Assembly: GCA_041674465.1 (NCBI GenBank)
Contig: JBAYVV010000050.1
Span: forward strand, 1 to 24,616
Direction: 5' to 3'
From: JACRAR01 sp041674465
GTDB taxonomy: Bacteria > Pseudomonadota > Gammaproteobacteria > Burkholderiales > Rhodocyclaceae
Length of the DNA stretch: 24,616 nucleotides
The notes beneath the pieces were generated by a model, which was not told where the DNA came from, searched no databases, and saw only the letters and a list, made by a program, of their open reading frames with translations. The position numbers and the translations under genes are program-made. Shown piece by piece: positions 8,366-15,221 of this stretch (within the stretch, counting starts at the first letter, position 1; each line of letters opens with the position of its first letter).

Positions 8366-8392
8366 TATCCTATTAATGCAAGATTTATCCTA
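8366..8392. promoter_or_regulatory. Direct repeats TATCCTA spaced 20 bp, upstream of padB (candidate operator)
   Basis: TATCCTA occurs at 8366-8372 and again at 8386-8392, start to start exactly 20 bases apart, or about two helical turns. They lie 69-95 bases upstream of the padB start codon in the 183-base AT-rich gap between dacB and padB, the only plausible place for the pad promoter. Two sites on the same face are typical of activator binding, but no known regulator consensus was recognised and no convincing -35/-10 pair could be placed. The rest of the gap contains a short 5-bp inverted repeat (CTGCG/CGCAG, 8349-8364) and nothing else recognisable. Confidence 0.3.
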
Positions 8393-8480
8393 GAACTATC
8401 AATTTTTGCTTGGCGAAAATAGCCGCACTGCTTCAATTGGCAAGTAGTTACCCGGAATCAGCGCAAGCTGGAAAAGCAAA

Positions 8481-9962
8481 TCAGCTGTCTCGATCGCTAG
8501 CGCTATCGCTGTCATAAACCCAGCGCAACAAGGCGTCCTGCGCGGCTTGTGACGCTGCGGCGTTGGCATGGTTGACCAAAAACACGACGATATGCCAGCG
8601 GCCGCTTTTATCGTGCACATAGCCAGCAATCGTCTTGACTCCTTCCAGTGAACCCGTTTTGACATGTGCCTGGCCGGCAAAGGTCTGCAGATTGAGGCGA
8701 TGCTTCATGGTGCCGTCGATCGCGCTGAGCGGCAGCGATGCCAGAAACTCGGGCATCAGCGGGCTTTGCCAGGCAGCCAGCAGCAGACGCGCCAGACTGT
8801 CGGCAGAGAGTCGCTCGCGGCGCGACAGACCCGAGCCATTTTCCAGCACCATCTCGGGGAAGTTCAGTTGTTTCTCCTGCAACCAGGTACGGATCACCTT
8901 GGCACCACCTTCCGTGCCACCAGCAAACGTCGAGTATTCGGAGCCGAGAGTCAGGAACAACTGTCGCGCCATCACATTGTTGCTGAATTTGTTGATGTCG
9001 CGCAGCACCTCGGAGAGTGGCGGCGACACGCTGCTTGCAAGCCACTGCGCACCGGCCGGCAGGGTTGCCTCGCGCAAGCTGCCGCTCAAGCTGCCGCCGA
9101 GTTCCTGCCACAACTGGCGGAACACGCCTTCCACATATTGAGGATGCGAGAGGACGCCGAGGTGCCAGCTTTTTTCGCCGCAGGCCAGCGGATAATTGCC
9201 GCTGAGGATCAATTGCATACGCTGATTGCCAGATGAAAGCTCAGCATGGAGGGCGTCTTTCCAGTTGCCGCAGTCGTGTGTAGACGGCTTGATGAGATTG
9301 ATGATGTCCAGATTGCCGAGCTGGGGTTCGCTCAGCAAGGCCAGGGTCCGATTTTCCGGATTCGGAACCAGTTGGATGCGCAGTGCCTTGAAGTTGAGCA
9401 GCAGGGCATCCGGCGTGACGTTATAGGGGCGTAGCGGCTGGTCATCGAAAGCCTCCATGCCCGCGGCGGTGATCGATGCAGAGTCGAAGCGGCTGCGGTC
9501 CAGCACCAGGTCGCCGCGAATCTCGCGCAGACCTCTGGCACGCAATTGCCGCAGCAACAACCAGAATTGCTCGAAGGTCAGTTTTGGATCGCCGCTGCCT
9601 CTGAGCACGAGATCGCCTTGCAGTACGCCATCTGACATTTTGCCGTGCATCCAGGCTTCGGTTTTCCAGGTGTAGCCTGGGCCGAGCAGTTCCAGCGCAG
9701 CATAAGTTGTCAGCAATTTCATCAACGAAGCGGGATTGAACGCTTGCGTGGGATTGACCCGTACCTGCGGTTTTGATGGCGTTCTGCCTGTCGCATCCTG
9801 CACAATCACGGCGACATTCTGCTTGGGAATTCCTGCTGTTTGCAGTGCCCGTGCAACCGTGCTGGGCAAGCGCTCAACCGGTTGCGCCAGGGCTGGAGCG
9901 AGAGTGATGCATGCTGTCAGCGACAACACTAAACGACATGAGGAAAGAAAGCCGATTGCCAT
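8481..9962 (-). CDS. dacB: D-alanyl-D-alanine carboxypeptidase/endopeptidase (penicillin-binding protein 4)
   Basis: The 493-residue protein has all three active-site motifs of class C low-mass penicillin-binding proteins: S79-L-M-K82 (SxxK with the nucleophile serine), S327-N-N329 (SxN) and K435-T-G437 (KTG). The long segment between SxxK and SxN is characteristic of PBP4. The N terminus MAIGFLSSCRLVLSLTACI...ALAQP is a Sec signal peptide, with cleavage likely after the ALA at residues 24-26. It would trim peptidoglycan cross-links in the periplasm. It lies 27 bases behind the TonB-like gene, so the two are probably co-transcribed, and has no functional link with the flanking anaerobic genes. 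No clear Shine-Dalgarno sequence precedes the ATG. Confidence 0.95.
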   Translation of the reverse strand: MAIGFLSSCRLVLSLTACITLAPALAQPVERLPSTVARALQTAGIPKQNVAVIVQDATGRTPSKPQVRVNPTQAFNPASLMKLLTTYAALELLGPGYTWKTEAWMHGKMSDGVLQGDLVLRGSGDPKLTFEQFWLLLRQLRARGLREIRGDLVLDRSRFDSASITAAGMEAFDDQPLRPYNVTPDALLLNFKALRIQLVPNPENRTLALLSEPQLGNLDIINLIKPSTHDCGNWKDALHAELSSGNQRMQLILSGNYPLACGEKSWHLGVLSHPQYVEGVFRQLWQELGGSLSGSLREATLPAGAQWLASSVSPPLSEVLRDINKFSNNVMARQLFLTLGSEYSTFAGGTEGGAKVIRTWLQEKQLNFPEMVLENGSGLSRRERLSADSLARLLLAAWQSPLMPEFLASLPLSAIDGTMKHRLNLQTFAGQAHVKTGSLEGVKTIAGYVHDKSGRWHIVVFLVNHANAAASQAAQDALLRWVYDSDSASDRDS

Positions 9963-9989
9963 GTCGCTATCTTACTGCGATGAACCGGG

Positions 9990-10529
9990 TTACTGGAGCT
10001 TGAACACCACGGGCAGGATCAATTCACGCACACCCGTATCCGGCAGGCGGCGCATGGTGTGCGCGGCGGCGATGGCTGCCTGGTCGAGCAGGTCATGGCC
10101 GCTGCTGCTGGCGATCCGAGCGTCGATTACCCCACCCTCCGTATCAAGCATCAATAATAGCCGTACCTCGCCTTGCAGTCCCCTGGTGATGGCTTCCGGC
10201 GGGTAGAAGAGATGGTCCGCCAGCTTGCGCTCGGCCGAGTCTTTTCGCGGCGCCTGGGGTGTCGACCTGGCCGGACGTGCGGCAGGTGGCGAGCGTAGCG
10301 CCAGTATCTCCGCCTTCTCGTCGCTCAAGGTATTTTTGAGCAGATCCGCGTTGCTCCGAATCGGATGCAAATGGGCTTGTAACACGGGGTTGTGCAGTGC
10401 CGGCACTGGCGCCTTGACCCGTTTCGAAACGAGCAAGTGCGCCAGTTCGTTGCTGCCAAGCAATGCCGCATGCAGCAACGCCGAGGCTGCCAGGGAGAGA
10501 TAGAGTCGGCGTTGCTGAACGTATGCCAA
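9990..10529 (-). CDS. TonB-like energy transducer (C-terminal TonB domain protein)
   Basis: The 179-residue protein has an N-terminal uncleaved membrane helix after basic residues (RRLYLSLAASALLHAALLG), a short linker (VKAPVPALHNP ... SPPAARPARSTPQAPRK) and a TonB C-terminal domain from about residue 105: YPPEAITRGLQGEVRLLLMLDTEGG, then ARIASSSGHDLLDQAAIAAAHTMRRLP. This is the TonB fold that contacts outer-membrane receptors, but the linker is shorter and less proline-rich than in true TonB, so reach across the periplasm is uncertain. No ExbB/ExbD genes are in the window. The start appears to be TTG with no evident ribosome-binding site; the hydrophobic helix directly follows, so a start at or very near this point is needed. 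It precedes dacB on the same strand. Confidence 0.82.
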   Translation of the reverse strand: MAYVQQRRLYLSLAASALLHAALLGSNELAHLLVSKRVKAPVPALHNPVLQAHLHPIRSNADLLKNTLSDEKAEILALRSPPAARPARSTPQAPRKDSAERKLADHLFYPPEAITRGLQGEVRLLLMLDTEGGVIDARIASSSGHDLLDQAAIAAAHTMRRLPDTGVRELILPVVFKLQ

Positions 10530-10643
10530 GATGCGAAAGAAAATCGGGGTGAAAGTGAATGAGCGCTGACGATAGAATAGGCTTCGCTTGTCTTCAAGCG
10601 GGATTCTGATCGAGATTGCCTGATTGCGCGGAGGGAAATTGCG

Positions 10644-11789
10644 GTGCGGATCAAAAGTAATGGCTGGCTAAGCCGCATGCTTCTGGCTGTGGTTATCGGC
10701 TTGTTCCTTGGCCCGCTGGTTAGTCCGCTTTGCAGCGCTGCTCCGGCGGCCAGGCCCGATCCGGCGCTTTTCGCGACAGCCGTCGAAGCTGGGCACATCG
10801 CAACCGTTCAGCAGTGGCTGGAGGAAGGGCTGGATCCGGATTTTCAAGGTGACCGCGTTGGCAGCGGCCTGATGATCGCGGCCTGGGAAGGCAATGTCGC
10901 CATGATGGAACTTTTCCTCAAGCATGGCGCACACGTCGATATGGGCAACCGCTATGACGAACAGGCATTGCAACTCGCGGCGTGGAAGGGACATCTCGAG
11001 GTGGTCGAATGGCTGCTGGCGCATGGCGCGCGTGTCGATCGCCCGGGAAAATGGAATGCCTTGCACTATGCCGCCTTCGCCGATCAAAAGGACATCGTCG
11101 GCTTGCTCCTGGAGCATGGCGCCCAGGTTAACGCCCGCGCCCCGAACGGCTCAACCGCGCTGATGATGACGGCGCGGGAGGGGCGCGAGGAACTCGCGCG
11201 CCTGCTGCTCGCAGCGGGTGCCGATCCCCGGGTGACCAACGACAGTGGCGATTCCGCATTGACTTGGGCGATGCGCCATGAGCATTTCAAGATTGCCCAG
11301 ATGGTGTCCACGGCCGCCCAGTTCGCAAAGGTAGTGCAGGTGGCGCCGGAAAGCTTCGGTGCCCGGGAGCGTTCGGTGCCAGCACCTTCGGAAATCGAAG
11401 AAATCCTGCGCCGGATTCGATTGGCGCAGGCTGCGGGACAGCCTGTGGACGCCTTGCGCAAAGCCCTGCTCGACGCGGTCGAGCTTTTCAAGAAGGACAG
11501 CCAGAAACTGGTGCTCGGCGGCAAGTCGGTACAGCGTGCGGTACAGCGCGGCAAGCCGCAGGCGCTCGTGATTACGGCGAAGCGTGCAGAAGCCCGGAAG
11601 TCGGGCCAGGAAGAGCGAGCCGAACTGGTGTATCCCAAAGCTACTCAGGAAGCCGCGCCGATGGCCGACGACGTCACGGGAATTCTGGAACGGATCGCGC
11701 GTGCCCGTGCCGCGGGCAAACCGGCCGGAGATTTGCGCAAGGCCTTGCTCGAAGCCGTAGATCGATTCAAGAAAGAACCGGCGCCCTGA
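10644..11789 (+). CDS. Periplasmic ankyrin-repeat protein with duplicated C-terminal helical module
   Basis: The 381-residue product begins with a Sec signal peptide (helix LLAVVIGLFLGPLVSP, cleavage near CSA/AP, residues 30-34). About five or six ankyrin repeats span residues 37-225, for example NALHYAAFADQKDIVGLLLEHGAQVNAR. After residue 245 comes a different module: residues 251-285 and 344-378 are two copies of a helical unit with about 20 of 35 identical positions, sharing the ends LRKALL and FKK, joined by a basic, Gln/Lys-rich linker. The GTG start at 10644 is preceded by GGAGGG with an 8-base spacer. Periplasmic ankyrin proteins usually bind other proteins, but no partner can be named. 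It is divergent from the TonB-like gene and convergent with rnfB. Confidence 0.82.
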   Translation: MRIKSNGWLSRMLLAVVIGLFLGPLVSPLCSAAPAARPDPALFATAVEAGHIATVQQWLEEGLDPDFQGDRVGSGLMIAAWEGNVAMMELFLKHGAHVDMGNRYDEQALQLAAWKGHLEVVEWLLAHGARVDRPGKWNALHYAAFADQKDIVGLLLEHGAQVNARAPNGSTALMMTAREGREELARLLLAAGADPRVTNDSGDSALTWAMRHEHFKIAQMVSTAAQFAKVVQVAPESFGARERSVPAPSEIEEILRRIRLAQAAGQPVDALRKALLDAVELFKKDSQKLVLGGKSVQRAVQRGKPQALVITAKRAEARKSGQEERAELVYPKATQEAAPMADDVTGILERIARARAAGKPAGDLRKALLEAVDRFKKEPAP

Positions 11790-11796
11790 GGACAGC

Positions 11797-11811
11797 GGTT
11801 TCCCGGAAACC
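11797..11811 (+). terminator. Perfect 6-bp hairpin after the ankyrin gene (weak terminator candidate)
   Basis: GGTTTC-CCG-GAAACC lies 8 bases after the ankyrin stop codon, in the 80-base gap between the convergent ankyrin and rnfB genes. It could mark a transcript end, but the plus strand continues with CAAAAACG rather than a T run, so it does not meet the usual intrinsic-terminator pattern. It was kept only as a structural feature. Confidence 0.25.
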
Positions 11812-11869
11812 CAAAAACGATGACGGAGCTGTTTTGCCAGCCCCGTTAAGGTTGAAATGTTCGAGAAAA

Positions 11870-12778
11870 TCAGGCGCTGGTTTCTGCTTCGGCAGCGCTT
11901 TCCTCAGCCTTGGCTTTCGCGATTTTCTTCGGCTTGGGCTTGTTGGCGTCCGGCGCCTGGCCGGGATGGTGAATGATGTCGGTCGGACAGACCGTGACGC
12001 AGACCTCGTTGCAGCTTGGACCGTAGGCCACACACGCTGCATGGTCGATGTTGAGGATGCCGTCAGCCATGGTGATCGCTTTGGCCGGGCATTCCTTGAT
12101 GCATGCCTGGCACTGGACGCAACCGACGGTGCAGGTGTCCTTGACTGCCTTGCCTTTGCCTTTGGACTGGCAGGTGAGTGCGACGCGGTAGGCGCGCGGG
12201 TAGCTGATCAGGCAATCCTTCGGGCATACGTCGAGACATAAGCCGCAACCGGTGCACTTGTTGTAGTCAATCTCGACGATGCCAGACTCGCCGATTTTCA
12301 TGGCGTCGAAGGCGCATACGCGCACGCAGTCGCCCAAACCCAGGCAGCCGTACTTGCAGGCCTTGGCACCGCCGAACGCCAGGTTGGCGCCGAGGCAGGT
12401 GTGGATGCCGTCGTACTCGGCCTGCTTGCGCGCGACCGAATCGGCGCCCGAGCAGCGCAGCATGGCCACCACTTCCTTGATTTCCCCCATCACCTTGTTG
12501 GTGAGCCGGGAGATGTCGATGGCGACGACCTTGCCACCAGGAGTGCACAGGGTCGGCGAAACATTCTCATCCTCGACCACTTTTTCCGCGTAGGTCTGGC
12601 AGCCAGCGAAGCCGCAAGCGCCGCAGTTGGCAGACGGCAGATTCTCGCGTACCTCCTCGACCAGCGGATTGACCGGGACATGGAACTTGCGTGCGGCGCT
12701 GGCCAGCGCGATGCCGAAAAACAGGCCGAGCGTCGTAAAGACAAGTACGCCCCAGAGTGCGATGTGTAGAAGGTCCAT
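11870..12778 (-). CDS. rnfB: Rnf complex subunit RnfB, long polyferredoxin form
   Basis: The 302-residue protein starts with a membrane helix (IALWGVLVFTTLGLFFGIALA). Then comes the Rnf-type domain LPSANCGACGFAGCQTYAEKVV...CTPGG that binds one [4Fe-4S]. The following stretch is rich in further cluster motifs: CKYGCLGLGDCVRVC, CTGCGLCLDVCPKDC, CTVGCVQCQACIKECP and CVAYGPSCNEVCVTVCP. RnfB takes electrons from reduced ferredoxin into the Rnf complex. At 302 residues it is much longer than the roughly 190-residue gamma-proteobacterial RnfB/RsxB and resembles the clostridial/archaeal form with several extra clusters. The tail is Lys/Ala/Glu-rich. GGAG lies 10 bases before the ATG. It is last in the operon, and unlike the overlapping upstream rnf genes it is separated from rnfA by 88 bases containing an extragenic repeat. 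Confidence 0.95.
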   Translation of the reverse strand: MDLLHIALWGVLVFTTLGLFFGIALASAARKFHVPVNPLVEEVRENLPSANCGACGFAGCQTYAEKVVEDENVSPTLCTPGGKVVAIDISRLTNKVMGEIKEVVAMLRCSGADSVARKQAEYDGIHTCLGANLAFGGAKACKYGCLGLGDCVRVCAFDAMKIGESGIVEIDYNKCTGCGLCLDVCPKDCLISYPRAYRVALTCQSKGKGKAVKDTCTVGCVQCQACIKECPAKAITMADGILNIDHAACVAYGPSCNEVCVTVCPTDIIHHPGQAPDANKPKPKKIAKAKAEESAAEAETSA

Positions 12779-12798
12779 AGCGCTAGGACTCCAGAAGG

Positions 12799-12862
12799 GC
12801 CGTCCCGAGGGAGGCCTGCGCCCCCTCGGGGGGCAGCGAGCAAAGCGAGCGTGGGGGTCGTT
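12799..12862. repeat. Extragenic palindromic repeat between rnfA and rnfB
   Basis: This GC-rich element contains the inverted repeat CCCGAGGG (12804-12811) / CCCTCGGG (12823-12830), then GCGAGC-AAA-GCGAGC as a direct repeat (12836-12850), and a CCCCC (12821-12825) complementary to GGGGG (12853-12857). From memory, strings of the type CCCTCGGGGGGCAGCGAGC...GCGAGCGTGGGGG recur between genes in many betaproteobacterial genomes, so this is probably a dispersed REP-like element. Only one copy is in the window. It may fold in the mRNA and set the ratio of RnfB to the other subunits. Confidence 0.55.
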
Positions 12863-12866
12863 TCAT

Positions 12867-13694
12867 TTATGCCACCTTCAGGCCGGAAAAACCGAGAAAG
12901 CTCAAGGCGAACAGGCCAGCGATGATGAAGGCGACCGGCAGTCCCTTGAACACCATCGGCACGGGCGCCATATTCACCTTCTCGATGGCGCAGCTCATCA
13001 GGAACAGGGCCAGCGCGAAGCCGAGGCCTGCGCCCAGCGACAGCCCGAAGGCCTGCAGCATGGTTGCGCCGCTGGTGGCGTTGAGCAAGGGCACCGCCAG
13101 GATGATGCAGTTGGTGGTGATCAGCACCAGATAGATGCCGAACTTCTTGTGCAATAGCGGGTTCACTTTCTTGAGGATCAAGTCGGTGGCCTGCACCAGG
13201 CAGGCGACAATGCCGATGAAGGCGATGATCTGCATGAATTCCAGCTTGAGTGGCACCAGGGCGATGGTATTGAGCGCCCAGGCAATCATGCCGGAGAGCA
13301 GGCCGACGATGGTGAAGGTGATGCCCATGCCGATCGCGGTGTCCTTGTTGCGGCTGACGCCAAAGAACACGCACAGTCCCAGGTAGCGGGTGAATACGAA
13401 ATTGTTGATCAAGGCCGAGCCGATGATGACCGAAAGCACCAGGGCCAGAGGCGACGGTGCGATTTCCCATGGCTGGTCCACGCCCTTGGCCGTCAACTGG
13501 TAATGGTCCTGGCTATTCAGCGTCTCGGCAGTGGTCAGCACGAAGCTGTTGGGCTGCGCCGCTGGCTTGACGGAAACCACGGCCAGCGGAATGTCAGCGT
13601 CGGAACTGCGCACCAGGCGTATCGCCGTCGCATCTGCGGGTAGCGCGCCCTCAACCTGGATTTCGTGGGGTGAGACTACTTTTGCATCAGCCAT
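12867..13694 (-). CDS. rnfA: Rnf complex membrane subunit RnfA with extra N-terminal domain
   Basis: The 275-residue protein carries a normal RnfA from about residue 82 on: six membrane helices, LINNFVFTRYLGLC with Cys108, and LITTNC with Cys196. These correspond to the two RnfA/NqrE cysteines that bind the intramembrane iron-sulfur centre. Ahead of this are about 80 extra residues, predicted beta-rich (VVSPHEIQVEG...IRLV...SFVLTTAETL...HYQLTAKG) and ending just before the first helix. E. coli RnfA has about 193 residues and lacks this. The ATG at 13694 is secure: it has GGAGGAGGAG closely upstream and overlaps rnfE by 8 bases, while no good start exists at the normal RnfA N terminus. RnfA has its N terminus outside in E. 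coli, so the extension should be periplasmic. Confidence 0.93.
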   Translation of the reverse strand: MADAKVVSPHEIQVEGALPADATAIRLVRSSDADIPLAVVSVKPAAQPNSFVLTTAETLNSQDHYQLTAKGVDQPWEIAPSPLALVLSVIIGSALINNFVFTRYLGLCVFFGVSRNKDTAIGMGITFTIVGLLSGMIAWALNTIALVPLKLEFMQIIAFIGIVACLVQATDLILKKVNPLLHKKFGIYLVLITTNCIILAVPLLNATSGATMLQAFGLSLGAGLGFALALFLMSCAIEKVNMAPVPMVFKGLPVAFIIAGLFALSFLGFSGLKVA

Positions 13695-14331
13695 GTGCTC
13701 CTCCTCCGCCTGCGGGCAACTTGTGGCCCCGCTTGACGTCGACCCAGTTGAACAAGGCCATGATCAGGCCTATCGTGAAAAAGCCACCGGCTGGCAGGAC
13801 GACCAGCAATAGCGGTTTGAACGGTAGCACGGCGATGCCGTAAATGCTGCCGCTGCCCAGTAGTTCGCGGAAGGCGCCCGCCAGCACCAGACCGACGAGA
13901 AAGCCCAGGCCCATGCCCAGGCCGTCCCAGAAGCAAGGCACGACACTGTGCTTCATGGAGAACAGCTCCATGCGCGAGATGATGATGGCGAAGGCGACGA
14001 TCAGTTTCACGTAGAGCCCGACCTGCTGGTAAATGTCGGCGAAATAAGCCGCCAGGATCATGTCCATGGCACTCACCCAGATGGCGATGAGCAGGGTGAA
14101 CACCGGAATGCGGATCTTCGGGTTGATGATGTGCTTGACCAGGGAGCCGGACATGCTCGACAATACCTGCACTACGAGCACGGCGACCCCGAGCATCAGG
14201 CCATTCTTCACCGCGGTGGTGACCGCCACGGCGGGACAGAGACTCAGAGCCAGGCGGAATATGGGGTTCTCTTCGAACAGGCCACGCATGAGCATGGTCG
14301 AGACCGGCGGCGGCGTGCGATGCTCGCTCAT
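13687..14331 (-). CDS. rnfE: Rnf complex membrane subunit RnfE lacking one conserved cysteine
   Basis: The 214-residue protein has the RnfE/NqrD pattern: ENPIFRLALSLCPAVAVTTA with Cys32, six hydrophobic helices, WDGLGMGLGFLVGLVLAGAFRELLG and LPAGGFFTIGL. In E. coli RsxE the third conserved block reads TNCIVVGRAEAF; here the same positions read AFAIIISRMELF, so the expected cysteine is Ala115 and the RAEAF signature is lost. A different cysteine, Cys133 in VVPCFWDG, lies 18 residues on. RnfE pairs with RnfA in the membrane, and each normally gives two cysteines to the shared centre. The gene overlaps rnfG by 4 bases and rnfA by 8. No frameshift or gap explains the change. Confidence 0.92.
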   Translation of the reverse strand: MSEHRTPPPVSTMLMRGLFEENPIFRLALSLCPAVAVTTAVKNGLMLGVAVLVVQVLSSMSGSLVKHIINPKIRIPVFTLLIAIWVSAMDMILAAYFADIYQQVGLYVKLIVAFAIIISRMELFSMKHSVVPCFWDGLGMGLGFLVGLVLAGAFRELLGSGSIYGIAVLPFKPLLLVVLPAGGFFTIGLIMALFNWVDVKRGHKLPAGGGGAHG

Positions 14332-15221
14332 AGATATTTCCCCACGATGTTCATCCGTTTGCGGAAGTTGCCGAGGGCGGCCTTGACCCCCACAGTGACT
14401 GCCGTACTGCTGATGGTCGACCCCGTGATGGCGTAGATGTTCGGATTCTTCGGCAGCATGTCGCGATGCTTCTCCAGCCAGGGACGGAAGGGCATGTCGC
14501 CGAGCTTTTCCACTGCATCCTGCCAGTCCTTAGGCAACGGGTCCTTGATGACAGAGATTTTTTCGATGTCTTCGAAGCTCCTGCCGGCAAACTGGTTCTT
14601 GAAGTAGCGCTGGACGATTTCGGCGCCCAGGCCGGGGTCTTCCTCGTGTTCGATGATTTCCACACCCTGTATGGTGAAGGCCGAGTCGATCGCCATGAAG
14701 AAGCGGATCCAGGTCTTGAAGCCCAGCGTGATGCCCTCGACGACATAACCGACAGGCTGCGTGCCTTCGATGCCGACGAAGAAGCGGCCGGCGTACTTGA
14801 AGTGCTCCGGGTCGGCGACCTTGACCTGCTTCTTCACCCAGTCGTCCTTTTCCTCGGCAGAGCCTGCGGTGGCGACCTCGTTCGGCACGTCCAGGGTGGC
14901 AACCTCCTTGCCGTCGAGCTCCAGTTGCGCGAGCTTCTTGCCGGTCAGGTAGATGACTTGCGTGTCCTTGCCTTCCCGCTTCAGATAGCGGCGCACTTCC
15001 TGGATCCTGGCCTGCGGCGTCAAGCCAAGCAGGCCGCGGATCATGGTTTCCTCGCGCACGTGCAGGTTGTGTTCCTTGGCTGGCTGGGTGAAGAAATACA
15101 GGCCACCGAGGATCATCGCCGCGAACAAGCACACCATGGTGAGGCCGGCGGCGATGACGATCATCTCGCGCCCGCTGGGCGGTGCTTGGTCTACCACTGG
15201 TTTGCCGGGTACGCAGGTCAT
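14328..15221 (-). CDS. rnfG: Rnf complex flavoprotein subunit RnfG (covalent FMN)
   Basis: The 297-residue protein has one N-terminal membrane helix (REMIVIAAGLTMVCLFAAMILGGLYFF) and a periplasmic FMN-binding domain. The C-terminal block IYAITGSTISSTAVTVGVKAAL holds the flavinylation motif T-G-S-T, where the last threonine takes FMN as a phosphoester through ApbE. HEEDPGLGAEI matches the usual ETPGLG block of RnfG/NqrC. It is about 90 residues longer than E. coli RsxG; the extra length lies mostly before and after the DPGLG block. The ATG at 15221 overlaps the rnfD stop as ATGA, and the stop overlaps rnfE, so the genes are tightly coupled. Longer in-frame starts would read through rnfD and were rejected. 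Confidence 0.92.
   Translation of the reverse strand: MTCVPGKPVVDQAPPSGREMIVIAAGLTMVCLFAAMILGGLYFFTQPAKEHNLHVREETMIRGLLGLTPQARIQEVRRYLKREGKDTQVIYLTGKKLAQLELDGKEVATLDVPNEVATAGSAEEKDDWVKKQVKVADPEHFKYAGRFFVGIEGTQPVGYVVEGITLGFKTWIRFFMAIDSAFTIQGVEIIEHEEDPGLGAEIVQRYFKNQFAGRSFEDIEKISVIKDPLPKDWQDAVEKLGDMPFRPWLEKHRDMLPKNPNIYAITGSTISSTAVTVGVKAALGNFRKRMNIVGKYL

Noticed and set aside
10585..10600. CGCTTG-TCTT-CAAGCG hairpin between the divergent TonB-like and ankyrin genes
   Set aside because: No T run and no match to a known riboswitch or operator; it is short enough to arise by chance in this composition.
13455..13482. Internal GTG (RnfA residue 72) as the true rnfA start, which would remove the N-terminal extension
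   Set aside because: No properly spaced ribosome-binding site precedes it, whereas the ATG at 13694 has a strong one and the expected overlap with rnfE.
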